A DNA stretch of 64,000 nt from CAWCBH01 sp963793785 (GCA_963793785.1 CAWCBH010000003.1:620001-684000), one strand, 5' to 3'. Shown: positions 49,121 through 56,990, numbered from the stretch's first letter. Program-made: numbers and translations. The notes: generated from the sequence alone by a model not told the origin.

Positions 49121-50568
49121 TGCGCGAAGCGGGAAACCTGGCTTTCCCGCATTTCACGGCGTTGCGAGCGCAGCGCCTGCTGGGTCATTCCGCATTCCGG
49201 TTCGCCCCCGCCGCCGCGGCGGGGGCGATGGCCGGAGGGCACCTGCAAAGCGCCGGCAAGGGCGCGATCGTCTTCATTGCGGTGCTCGCCGCCAGCTGGA
49301 TGCTGGAGCGGGACCGGTATCCGATCCAGCTGATGCCGCTGGCCGGATTCGCGATCCGAACTGCGGTTCCGGTGCTTGGAGCCGGGCTGGCGCTGGTCAC
49401 CCTTGCGCTGGCCGGGCAACCGGCTCCAATCCTGGCCATGGGCTCTCCCGTGATCGGGGCATGGATCGTGACCGCGTTTGCGGCCTGGAGCAAATCCCGC
49501 TTCGAGGCCTCACGCCGGGTCCGGGTCGCGGTGATCGGCTCCCCCGGGCTCGCCCGGGGCCTCGCCGAGGAGCTGCGCAGCGCCGGCACCGACGCCTACG
49601 AAGTCGTGGGCTGGGTGGCCGGCGATCGTCCGGTCACCGATCGCGGCGAGGGCGGAACGCGCCGCCTCGGCTCACTGGAGCAGGTACGCGAGGTCGTCAA
49701 CCGCCATTCGGTCGACCTGCTCGTACACAGCAGTCCCGGCAACGGGGACGGCGGCGACCGCCAGCATTCTCGCCTCGAGGTTTTCGAGCGGGTGGCGGCC
49801 AGCTGCATGGATCTGCCTGTGAGGTTGATCGAGGCCAGCCAGCTCTACGAGGAGCTGCTCGGCCACGTGCCGCTGGGCCAGTCCAACTCGGCCTGGTTTC
49901 AGTACCTGCTGCATCCGCGCTTCCGGGCCGGCTCACCGGCGTACAAGCGCGCTTTCGACTTGGTCGTCGGCTCCCTGATGACGCTGATCGTGGCTCCTGT
50001 CCTGGCGGCCTTCGCGCTCGCGGTCAAGCTGACCGACGGCGGGTCCGTGGTCTACCGGCAGCGCCGCGTCGGCGAGGGAGGCGAGGAATTCCAGATGTAC
50101 AAGCTGCGATCGATGCGAGTCGCCAGCGAGACCGACGGCGCCCGCTGGGCAGGCGCCGAAGACAGCCGGGTGACCAGGGTCGGGCGGATCATGCGCCGCA
50201 CCCACATCGACGAGCTGCCGCAGCTATGGAACGTCCTCCGCGGCGAGATGACTCTCGTGGGTCCGCGCCCGGAGCGACCGGAGCTGATCGCGGAGCTGGA
50301 GCGGACGCTCAACTACTACGACCGGCGCCTGCTCGCCAAGCCGGGAATCGCCGGCTGGGCGCAGGCGCGCTGCGGCTACGGCGGCTCTGAGGAGGGCACC
50401 GGCTGGAAGCTCTGCCACGACCTCTTCTACCTCAAGCACCGCTCCGTCTACTTCGATTTTCTGATCCTGCTCGAGAACGTCCGCGTCTCGCTGCGGAGCG
50501 GGGTCCAGTTCGACGTTCGCGCTCCGCAGGAGCAGTTCATCCTCGGGCACGCGGACCGGTCGGCCTAG
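49120..50568 (+). CDS. Undecaprenyl-phosphate sugar-phosphate transferase (WcaJ/WbaP family)
   Basis: The 482-residue protein has N-terminal membrane helices (about 20-115), a Rossmann-like CoA-binding-type domain (VAVIGSPGLARGLAEELRS, about 130-235) and a C-terminal bacterial sugar-transferase domain: YKRAFDLVVGSLMTLIVAPVLA, VYRQRRVGEGGEEFQMYKLRSM, TRVGRIMRRTHIDELPQLWNVLRGEMTLVGPRPERPE and AKPGIAGWAQ. It should start synthesis of a lipid-linked glycan, the first step of exopolysaccharide. It is coupled with the LPFTG protein, so the operon may decorate the cell surface. Confidence 0.9.
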   Translation: MREAGNLAFPHFTALRAQRLLGHSAFRFAPAAAAGAMAGGHLQSAGKGAIVFIAVLAASWMLERDRYPIQLMPLAGFAIRTAVPVLGAGLALVTLALAGQPAPILAMGSPVIGAWIVTAFAAWSKSRFEASRRVRVAVIGSPGLARGLAEELRSAGTDAYEVVGWVAGDRPVTDRGEGGTRRLGSLEQVREVVNRHSVDLLVHSSPGNGDGGDRQHSRLEVFERVAASCMDLPVRLIEASQLYEELLGHVPLGQSNSAWFQYLLHPRFRAGSPAYKRAFDLVVGSLMTLIVAPVLAAFALAVKLTDGGSVVYRQRRVGEGGEEFQMYKLRSMRVASETDGARWAGAEDSRVTRVGRIMRRTHIDELPQLWNVLRGEMTLVGPRPERPELIAELERTLNYYDRRLLAKPGIAGWAQARCGYGGSEEGTGWKLCHDLFYLKHRSVYFDFLILLENVRVSLRSGVQFDVRAPQEQFILGHADRSA

Positions 50569-50573
50569 CCGGT

Positions 50574-50810
50574 CTAGACCAGCGTCAGATCGCCGGTCCT
50601 CTCGTGCCGGGCTCCTGGTCCGTGCGAGAGGCGATCTCTCCTGCTTCCTCGGCGCTCAGCCGTGAAGCTTCCGCGCCCCGCGCGCAGGAAGGCCCACAGC
50701 ATCACCCCCGCAAAGGCAAGGAAGAGGATGCCGGCTTCGATGATCCCCGCCGCGAAGAACAGGCCGGAGAGGATCAGCAGCGGCACGACCGTGAGGACCT
50801 TGCTGGCCAT
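50574..50810 (-). CDS. Small membrane protein, 78 residues
   Basis: The protein has two hydrophobic segments (VLTVVPLLILSGLFFAAGIIEAGILFLAFAGVMLWAFLRAG) and a basic C-terminal tail. The ATG lies right after the ATPase stop of the second ABC operon, so it is probably its last gene. It has no recognised family. It converges on the sugar-transferase gene. Confidence 0.55.
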   Translation of the reverse strand: MASKVLTVVPLLILSGLFFAAGIIEAGILFLAFAGVMLWAFLRAGRGSFTAERRGSRRDRLSHGPGARHERTGDLTLV

Positions 50811-51567
50811 CTAGTGCTCCAGGACCAGGCCGAGGAAGCGCTTGGTGCGCTCGTTTTGAGGATCGTCGAGCACCCGATCGCGGAGATCCCTCCTCGACGA
50901 TCCGGCCCTCGTCCATGAAGACGACCTGATTCGCGACCTCGCGGGCGAATCCCATCTCGTGGGTGACGACCAGCATCGTCATCCCCTCGGCGGCCAGCTC
51001 CCGCATCACGTCGAGGACCTCCTTGATCAGCTCCGGGTCGAGCGCGCTGGTGACCTCGTCGAAGAGCATCACGTGCGGATCCATCGCCAGCGCCCGGGCG
51101 ATCGCCACCCGCTGCTGCTGGCCGCCGGAGAGCCGGTCCGGGTACTCGTTCAGCTTCTCGGCCAGGCCGACCCGGTTCAGCAGCGATTCGCTCTTCGCCC
51201 GCGCCTCTTCCCCGGAGCGGTCGAGCACCGCCCGTTGCGCCAGCGAGACGTTCTCCAGGGCGCTCTTGTGGGGGAAGAGGTTGAACTGCTGAAAGACCAT
51301 CCCAACCCGCCTGCGGACGTAGTTGAAATCGTCGGCCGACCTCACCTCGGAGAGCTTGCGGCCCTCGAGGAAGATCTGGCCGCCGTCGGGAGGCTCGAGC
51401 AGGTTGATGCAGCGCAGCAGCGTGCTCTTGCCCGACCCGCTCGGGCCGATGATGCAGACGACCTCCCCCGGCGCGACGTCGAGGTCGATGCCGCGCAGAA
51501 CCTCGAGCCTGCCGAAGCTCTTGCGAACTCCCTTGAGGCGGATCATCGGCTCGGCCACGGCGCTCAC
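50811..51567 (-). CDS. Amino-acid ABC transporter ATPase (GlnQ-like), one frameshift
   Basis: The protein has IRLKGVRKSFGRLEVLRGID, Walker A GPSGSGKST, FQQFNLFPHKSALENV, LSGGQQQR, MLFDEVTSALDP (Val in place of the usual Pro after Glu) and THEMGFAREVANQVVFMDEGRIVEEG. At about 50890 the frame shifts by +1, and the other frame gives VLDDPQNERTKRFLGLVLEH and a TAG at 50811. Length is a multiple of three plus one. GTG 51567 overlaps the permease stop (GTGA). The catalytic core is intact, so the gene may still work or the shift may be an assembly error. Confidence 0.8.
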
Positions 51568-52306
51568 GGTAGCGAGCGCTGGAACCTGGCCTCCTGGCCG
51601 GCGATCAGCCAGTCGACGAGCCGGGCCAGCGGGATCGTCAGCAACAGGAAGAGCAAGCGCCCCGGCGGTGAGCGCGGAGCTGTTGAAGGTCTCGGATTGG
51701 ACGTCCCTGCCGACCTGGACCACCTCGAGGAAGCCGAGTGCGCTGACCAGCGCCGTGTCCTTGGTCAGGGCGATGAAGTCGTTCAGCAGCGGCGGGATCA
51801 CCTTCCGCACCGCCTGCGGGACGATCACGTGGCGCATAGCGGTCGCGTGGCTCATCCCCAGCGAGCGGGCGGCCTCCATCTGGCCGCGCGGAACCGCCTC
51901 GAGCCCGGCGCGGTAGACCTCGGCCATGTAGGCGCCGTAGCAGAGGGTGATCGCGAAGACCCCGTACCAGAAGTTGTCGGGCTTGCCGAACCAGTTGGGG
52001 ATTGCCGAGCTCGCGCGGCAGCACCCCCTCGACCGCGAAGGCGCCGAGGCTGCCGGAGATCAGCAGGATCACCAGCAGCACCGGGATGCCCCGAAAGGCG
52101 TCGATGTAGGCGATCGTCGCCCAGCGCACCGGGGCCAGGGCACGACCCGGAAGCTGCCGGAGCAGGGCGAGGACGAGGCCCAGCACCAGCGACAGGATCC
52201 CGGCGAAGACCGAGAGCTGGATCGTCTCCCAGAAGCCCTCCATCAGCCGGTCGAAGTTGTCGAACATCAGGCTGAAGTCGAAGTACTGCTCGATGACTAC
52301 GTCCAC
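51564..52306 (-). pseudogene. Amino-acid ABC permease with two frameshifts
   Basis: The N-terminal frame from GTG 52306 (GGAGGAG site upstream) encodes VIEQYFDFSLMFDNFDRLMEGFWETIQLSVFAGILSLVLGLVLALL and more, to about 52013; another frame gives NWFGKPDNFWYGVFAITLCYGAYMAEVYRAGLEAVPRGQMEAARSLGMSHATAMRHVIVPQAVRK; a third shift near 51652 gives LLFLLLTIPLARLVDWLIAGQ and the stop at 51564. Both shifts are +1 and the total length (3n+2) agrees. If real, the protein is broken; if artefacts, this is a normal 246-residue permease. Confidence 0.75.
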
Positions 52307-52354
52307 GTCTCCTCCTTGGCTCGGGGCACCCTCGCGGGGGCGGGTGAAGCTAAA

Positions 52355-52382
52355 GGAAAGGGCGCCCGTGGGCGCCCTTTCC
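52355..52382 (-). terminator. Strong hairpin between the binding-protein and permease genes
   Basis: GGAAAGGGCGCCC (52355-52367) pairs perfectly with 52370-52382. It lies between the solute-binding gene (ends 52405) and the permease (starts 52306) on the - strand. Such hairpins stabilise the upstream mRNA or partly terminate, giving more binding protein than permease. Confidence 0.75.
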
Positions 52383-52404
52383 GCTGCTCATGATGTTCGA
52401 GCCG

Positions 52405-53271
52405 TTACTCCGGCTCGTGGGTTCCTTCCAGCACCGATGTCGGCGGATCCTTCTTGAAGTACTTCTGGTAGATGCCGCGTCAGGGTGCCGTCCTGCTTGA
52501 TCTCCGCGAGCGCCGCGTTGACCTGCTCACGAAGCGCGTCGTTGTCCTCGGCGAACGCGAATCCGTAGAGCTCGTTGGTGACGATCTTCTGGGCGATCTC
52601 GACCCCGCCCGCCTTCTGGACAGCGTCCTGGCCGACCGCGAAGTCGATGATCACCGCGTCGACCTGGCCGCTGCGTAGGGCGTTGATCGCGTCCGGGCCC
52701 TCGGGGAAGCCGCGGACGTCGGAGGCCTCGGTCTCGTCGTTGGCGTAGAACTCACCCGTGGTCCCGTCCTGGGCTCCGACCGTCGCGCCGCTGAGATCGT
52801 CGACTGTGCGGATGTCGGAATTGCCCTCGGCGACGAGCAGCGATTGCGGGGTCAGGTAGTAGGGGTCGGAGAAGTCGACGGTCTGCTCGCGGTCGGGCAG
52901 GATCGTCGACGCCGCGACGACGACGTCGAACTTGCCCTGGGCGAGATCGCGGAAGATCGTGTCGAAGGAGGTGTCCTGGTAGGTCGACCTCGAGGCCGAG
53001 CTTCTGCGCGACCGCGTCGAAGACCTCGATGTCGTAGCCGCTGATGTCCGGCGGCTGGCCGATCTCGAACGGGGGATAAGGGCGTGTCGGTGCCGACTAG
53101 CAGCTGGCCTTCCTCGATCAGGTTCGGCTCGGCAGCGGCGGCGTCGGTCTGCGCGGCCGTGTCGGCGCCGCCGGTGGTCTCGTCGTCATCGTCGCCGCAG
53201 CTCGCCAGCGCGAGGCTGCCGATCACCAGCGTCAAGGCGGCAACCAGCGCCCAAAGCCGAGACTTGCTCAT
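52405..53271 (-). pseudogene. Amino-acid solute-binding lipoprotein with three frameshifts
   Basis: ATG 53271 (GGAGGAA site upstream) starts a signal peptide with lipobox ALASC and DDDDE tail. The frame then shifts three times (about 53083, 52984, 52483), each by +1. The spliced frames give a family-3 binding protein: YPPFEIGQPPDISGYDIEVFDAVAQKLG, TSFDTIFRDLAQGKFDVVVAASTI, RTVDDLSGATVGAQDGTTG and AFAEDNDALREQVNAALAEIKQDG, ending THEPE at 52405. Total length is a multiple of three. As the stop codons come early, the sequence as given would not yield a transporter component. Confidence 0.75.
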
Positions 53272-53356
53272 CAAGGATTCCTCCGATCGTCTGCTTGAAA
53301 GGCGTTGCGACCATACCTTGCCGTCAATCCAGCCGTCCCCACTGGGGCGCCCCTTC

Positions 53357-53376
53357 ACTACACTTTTTGAAGCGGT
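53357..53376 (+). promoter_or_regulatory. Shared promoter/operator element of the CysO pathway, site 2
   Basis: ACTACACTTTTTGAAGCGGT contains the -10-like TACACT and runs into the cysM GTG start at 53375. It matches 43374-43393 at 17 of 20 positions. A protein bound here would cover the -10 and transcript start of cysM. Confidence 0.6.
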
Positions 53377-54340
53377 GGCCCACGACGAACTCCTGAACCG
53401 GCCCTGCGGCGGGCGCTTCTCTGACATCGTCGAGTCGATCGGCAACACGCCGCTGGTCGAGCTGCCGCGGCTCTCGCCGAAGCCGACCGTTCGCATCTAC
53501 GCCAAGCTCGAAGGGACCAACCCGACCGGCTCGGTCAAGGACAGGGTGGCGAAGTGGATGATCGACGCGGCCGAGGAGCAGGGGCTGATCGAGCCCGGCC
53601 AGACGATCCTCGAGCCGACCTCGGGCAACACCGGCATCTCGCTGGCGATGATCTGCCGCCGCAAGGGCTATCCGCTCAAGGTGGTGATGCCCGACAACGT
53701 CACCGAGGAGCGCACCGCGATGCTGCGGATGTACGGGGCCGAGATCGTCTACTCGGAGGGCGCCAAGGGCTCAAACGGCGCCGTCGAGGTGGCGCTGGAG
53801 ATGGCCGAGGACCGGCGCTACTACATGCCCTACCAGTACGGAAACGAGGCCAACCCGCGAGCCCACTACGAGGGCACCGCGGCCGAGATCCTCGAGGAGC
53901 TCGACGATGTCGCCGCCTTCGTCGGTGGTCTTGGCACCGGCGGCACCTTGATGGGCTGCGGCCGCAGGCTGAAGGAGGAGAACCCCGAGACGCTGATCGT
54001 CGCGGCGGAACCGATGCAGGGTGAGCTGGTGCAGGGGCTGCGCTCGCTCGACGACGGCTTTATCCCCCCGATCATCGACCTGTCGCTTCTGGATCGCAAG
54101 ATCATGGTCTCCAATCGCGACGCGATCGTCTGGACCAAGAAGCTTCTCGATGAAGAGGGGATCTTCGCCGGCGTCTCGTCCGGTGCGATCGCCGCGATCG
54201 CGATCCGGATCGCAGCCGAGCTGGACGGGGGGAACCTCGTCTTCCTGATCCCCGACGACGGCTGGAAGTACCTCTCTTCGGGCGTCTACACGAAGCCGAT
54301 CGACGAGCTGGAGGGCATCGACTCGACCGTCTGGTGGTAG
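53375..54340 (+). CDS. cysM: O-phosphoserine/acetylserine sulfhydrylase CysM
   Basis: The 321-residue PLP enzyme has IVESIGNTPLVELPRL, the PLP Lys in KLEGTNPTGSVKDRVAKWM (about 53), the substrate loop PTSGNTGISLAM, and GTGGTLMGCGRRLKE for phosphate binding. The C-terminus ends GIDSTVWW. In mycobacteria CysM takes sulfur from CysO thiocarboxylate; the presence of cysO and mec supports this over a plain sulfide-using CysK. GTG 53375 is the start inferred from the -10 box 10 nt upstream. Confidence 0.9.
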   Translation: MAHDELLNRPCGGRFSDIVESIGNTPLVELPRLSPKPTVRIYAKLEGTNPTGSVKDRVAKWMIDAAEEQGLIEPGQTILEPTSGNTGISLAMICRRKGYPLKVVMPDNVTEERTAMLRMYGAEIVYSEGAKGSNGAVEVALEMAEDRRYYMPYQYGNEANPRAHYEGTAAEILEELDDVAAFVGGLGTGGTLMGCGRRLKEENPETLIVAAEPMQGELVQGLRSLDDGFIPPIIDLSLLDRKIMVSNRDAIVWTKKLLDEEGIFAGVSSGAIAAIAIRIAAELDGGNLVFLIPDDGWKYLSSGVYTKPIDELEGIDSTVWW

Positions 54341-55134
54341 GGCCGCAGAGCCGCGCTGCCGCCAGAGTGCGAAGCCTCGCGGAGGGCTATCAGCCGCCGG
54401 CCTTCGGCGACGCTCCCGGACCCGACGCGGCGCTCTTCCTCTGTGCGATCGACCACCGAACCGGATACCGCCACGCCCACCTGGTCGATCGGCGTGGGCC
54501 GTTCGAGGGCAGCGATCTCCTCTGGCAGCTCGGCTGCGCCGCGGAGCGAAGGCGGCCCGGGACGCTCAGCGCTCGGGCTCTCCTCGGGGTCGAACCGGAA
54601 ACGGTCGAGGCAATGTTCCAGGTCGGCGGCGAGACGGTGTTCGAGGCAGGTAAGAGAGCAACGCTCTGGCGAGACCTGGCGCAGAAGCTGCTCGATCGCT
54701 ACGACGGTCTGACTCAGGTCCTGCTTGACTCCGCCGGGGCGAGGCTCGGCGGGCGCGCCGGCCTGTTGGCGCGGCTGGCAGACCTCGACGCCTTCGCCGA
54801 CCCGTTGCAGAAGAAGAGCTTCCTGTTCGCGAAGATCGCTGATCGCCGTGGCTGGTTCGCGCCCAGCGACCCCGAGAGCTGGGAGGTCTGCGCGGACAAC
54901 GTGCTGATGAGGCTGGCGCTGCGGTCGGGGCTGGTCAAGCCGGATCCCGACGCCGATACCGTTCGCGCCGCCACGCGCGACGCCTTCAAGCGGGTCTCCG
55001 GGACAACCGGGATCGCGCCGAATGTCCTCGACGACCTGCTCTGGGAGCTGGGCAGGGAAGATCCCGACCTGCTCGGTACCGTCGGAGGCGACCTGCGCGA
55101 GCCGCCGCGGCCTGACGGAATGGTCTGGTACTGA
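54334..55134 (+). CDS. Unknown protein between cysM and mec, 266 residues
   Basis: GTG 54334 overlaps the cysM stop, so the gene is in the same transcript. The protein is mainly helical, with DAALFLCAIDHRTGYRHAHLVDRRGPFEGSDLLWQLG, DPLQKKSFLFAKIADRRGWF, DNVLMRLALRSGLVKP and APNVLDDLLWELGRE. The last segments loosely resemble helix-hairpin-helix glycosylase-like proteins, but no catalytic Lys/Asp pair can be named. A role in cysteine metabolism is suggested only by position. Confidence 0.65.
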   Translation: MVGPQSRAAARVRSLAEGYQPPAFGDAPGPDAALFLCAIDHRTGYRHAHLVDRRGPFEGSDLLWQLGCAAERRRPGTLSARALLGVEPETVEAMFQVGGETVFEAGKRATLWRDLAQKLLDRYDGLTQVLLDSAGARLGGRAGLLARLADLDAFADPLQKKSFLFAKIADRRGWFAPSDPESWEVCADNVLMRLALRSGLVKPDPDADTVRAATRDAFKRVSGTTGIAPNVLDDLLWELGREDPDLLGTVGGDLREPPRPDGMVWY

Positions 55135-55140
55135 GGTCGA

Positions 55141-55179
55141 GTGGCGCTTTCTTCGCGTATACCGCGAGTTAAGCGCCAC
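55141..55179. repeat. Palindromic repeat, copy 2 of the dispersed element at 1904
   Basis: GTGGCGCTT (55141-55149) pairs with 55171-55179, and TCGCG (55153-55157) with CGCGA (55163-55167); the loop is TATAC. It shares GTGGCGCTTTC, TATACCGCGAG and AAGCGCCACAC with the copy at 1904-1942. Here it lies between two co-directional genes. Confidence 0.75.
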
Positions 55180-55203
55180 ACGGGCGGTGGACCGAGCGTC
55201 CGC

Positions 55204-55209
55204 TAGCCT
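55204..55209 (+). promoter_or_regulatory. TAGCCT -10 box of a leaderless promoter
   Basis: TAGCCT ends 8 nt before ATG 55218, with no Shine-Dalgarno. Confidence 0.45.
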
Positions 55210-55217
55210 CGCCCTGG

Positions 55218-55616
55218 ATGCGGATCGCGCAGGAACTGGCCGATGAGTTGGTCGCTCACGCCCGCGAGGACGAGCCGAATGAGTGCTGCGGGTTGATCGG
55301 CGGCGTCGACGGGAAGGCGGCTTCTGTCCACCGGGTCGTCAATGCCGAGGCCAGCCCGCTTCGCTTCGAAATGGATGCCCAGGAGCAGATCAACGCCCTG
55401 AATGCGATCGAGGGCTCCGGGGAGGAGCTTCTCGCCATCTACCACTCGCACACCAAGACCGCCGCTCGGCCTTCCCAAACCGACGTCAACCTGGCAAAGC
55501 TCTGGCCGGATCCGATCTGGGTGATCGTCTCGCTGGAGGATCCTGATCAGCCGGACGTGAGGGGATTCTGGATCCGCGATGGAGAGATCAGCGATGCCGA
55601 GCTCAGAATCGAGTAG
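55218..55616 (+). CDS. mec: JAMM/MPN+ zinc protease Mec (CysO-cysteine peptidase)
   Basis: The 132-residue MPN+ protein has the JAMM zinc motif: Glu in DEPNECCGLIGG (about 19-24) and the HSHTKTAARPSQTD stretch (H75, H77, D88). Mec in mycobacteria releases cysteine from the CysO-cysteine adduct made by CysM. It could also trim the terminal Ile from CysO (GGI) and cleave the MoaD-MoaE fusion at its internal GG; those are inferences. ATG 55218 lies 8 nt after a TAGCCT box. Confidence 0.88.
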   Translation: MRIAQELADELVAHAREDEPNECCGLIGGVDGKAASVHRVVNAEASPLRFEMDAQEQINALNAIEGSGEELLAIYHSHTKTAARPSQTDVNLAKLWPDPIWVIVSLEDPDQPDVRGFWIRDGEISDAELRIE

Positions 55617-56142
55617 CGGCGGACCGCTGGTCTGCCCGCGCTGCGCGATCCACCATCCGCTCGACGAGCGCTTTTGCTCGCAGTGCGGAATGCCGCTGGT
55701 CTACGCGGGCCGGACCGGCGAGGAGCCGATGACGGAGACCCATGAGCGCCTGCGGAAGATCAAGCCCCAGTACACCCGCGGAGAACCGACCAAGGTCGCC
55801 TTCGCGCGCCACCAGGCCGAGGCGGAGCTGATCCAGGGTCTGCTGCTGGAGGAGGGGATCCCCAGCTTCTTGAAGCGGACTCGCGGCTTCGACGTGCCCG
55901 ACTTCCTCGCCGCGGGCCCGCGCGACGTGCTCGTGCCGCAGGCGGGCGCCGAAGCGGCGCGGGAGCTTCTCTCCAGCGCCGAGCTCGCGCACCAGGCGGC
56001 GTCGGGACAGCCGCCGGTCGCGGACCCGGCGGCGCTGGCGCGCGCCGGCGAGGCCTCGCCAGGCTGGTTGTTGGGATGGATCCTGCTCGGGCTCCTCGTT
56101 GCTGCCGGAATCGTCTGGATCCTCTATCAGGCGACCGGCTAG
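55594..56142 (+). CDS. Zinc-ribbon, DUF2007 membrane protein
   Basis: The 182-residue protein has an N-terminal zinc ribbon (CPRCAIHHPLDERFCSQCG), a DUF2007-like central part (KVAFARHQAEAELIQGLLLEEGIPSFLKRTRGFDVPDFLAAGPRDVLVP), and a C-terminal membrane helix (GWLLGWILLGLLVAAGIVWILYQATG). DUF2007 was named a putative signal-transducing domain. ATG 55594 has a GGAGAG site and overlaps the end of mec; an ATG at 55579 is possible. Function unknown. Confidence 0.75.
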   Translation: MPSSESSSGGPLVCPRCAIHHPLDERFCSQCGMPLVYAGRTGEEPMTETHERLRKIKPQYTRGEPTKVAFARHQAEAELIQGLLLEEGIPSFLKRTRGFDVPDFLAAGPRDVLVPQAGAEAARELLSSAELAHQAASGQPPVADPAALARAGEASPGWLLGWILLGLLVAAGIVWILYQATG

Positions 56143-56155
56143 CGGCCTGCCGGAA

Positions 56156-56911
56156 TCAATCGAAGCTCGGCCGCGCGGTCTCGCGCAGGTAGTCGCGCCA
56201 GGCGCCCTCGATATCGCGAACGCGGGTGTCGAAGGCAGCTTCCAGGTTGGCCGCCGGGCCATCGCGATGCAGTCGCGAGACGAGTTGGCGGCATGCGTCC
56301 GGCCCGCGCTCGGAATCGAGCAGGTCGAACAGCGTGCCGCCGAGGATCACCGCGTCGCGCCGCGAGGGAGGAAAGGACGGTCGCGACCCCTCGCGCAGGC
56401 GGCGGATCACCGCCGCCCGGTAGAGACCCACCTGACGCGAGTAGTACTGGGCGCCCCCCTCGATCAGCCAGGCCCAGCGCAGGTAGCGGCCGAAGCGGCG
56501 CGGGGTCCAGGACGGCGGTAGGTCGGCGTTGTTGGCGGCGACGACGAGCTGCGCGTAGAGGCGCTCGGCGGTTCCGCGCAGCGCCTCGCGGGAATCCTCC
56601 CCGGCGGCGCGACGCTCCATGTGGGGGTCGTTGAGGACGTGCAGCTCTGAGGCCATCGGCCAGCCGGCCAGATAGCGGCGTCCGGCCGGGGCGGCGGACC
56701 AGCGCGCGGCGGGCAGGAACGGGTGGGCCATCGCCAGCCAGGCCGGGTTGGTGTGCACGACCACGGTGACCTCGCCGGGCACATGCTCAAAGCGATCCTC
56801 GAGGCGCAGGCGCAGATCCTCGAGCCGGTCCAGCGTTCGCTCCGCGTAGGCGGCGTCGCCGCTGTCGTGGCGCGCTGTGAAGCTCAGCGACTCGGTCTCG
56901 ACCCAGGGCAT
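56156..56911 (-). CDS. Degenerate gluzincin (peptidase MA-like) protein
   Basis: The 251-residue protein has the layout of peptidase-MA-like domains: LEDRFEHVPGEVTVVVHTNPAWLAMAHPFLP early, ASELHVLNDPHMERRA, and RYLRWAWLIEGGAQYYSRQVG, the EGxA segment that normally follows HExxH. In place of a zinc-binding HExxH there is only LRGTAERLYAQLVV, so catalytic activity is doubtful. There is no signal peptide. Identification is by pattern and is weak. Confidence 0.6.
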   Translation of the reverse strand: MPWVETESLSFTARHDSGDAAYAERTLDRLEDLRLRLEDRFEHVPGEVTVVVHTNPAWLAMAHPFLPAARWSAAPAGRRYLAGWPMASELHVLNDPHMERRAAGEDSREALRGTAERLYAQLVVAANNADLPPSWTPRRFGRYLRWAWLIEGGAQYYSRQVGLYRAAVIRRLREGSRPSFPPSRRDAVILGGTLFDLLDSERGPDACRQLVSRLHRDGPAANLEAAFDTRVRDIEGAWRDYLRETARPSFD

Positions 56912-56966
56912 CGCGCCATTGTTGCGAAAGGGCGATCCGGCACACCCATCTCACTCAACTCCTCCG

Positions 56967-56990
56967 GCACCGCCCTAATGAGGGCGGTGC
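56967..56990 (-). terminator. 10-bp hairpin downstream of the acylase gene
   Basis: GCACCGCCCT (56967-56976) pairs perfectly with 56981-56990 around an AATG loop. It is about 130 bp beyond the stop of the acylase (57118) and upstream of the 56911 start, thus a likely terminator between the two. Confidence 0.6.
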
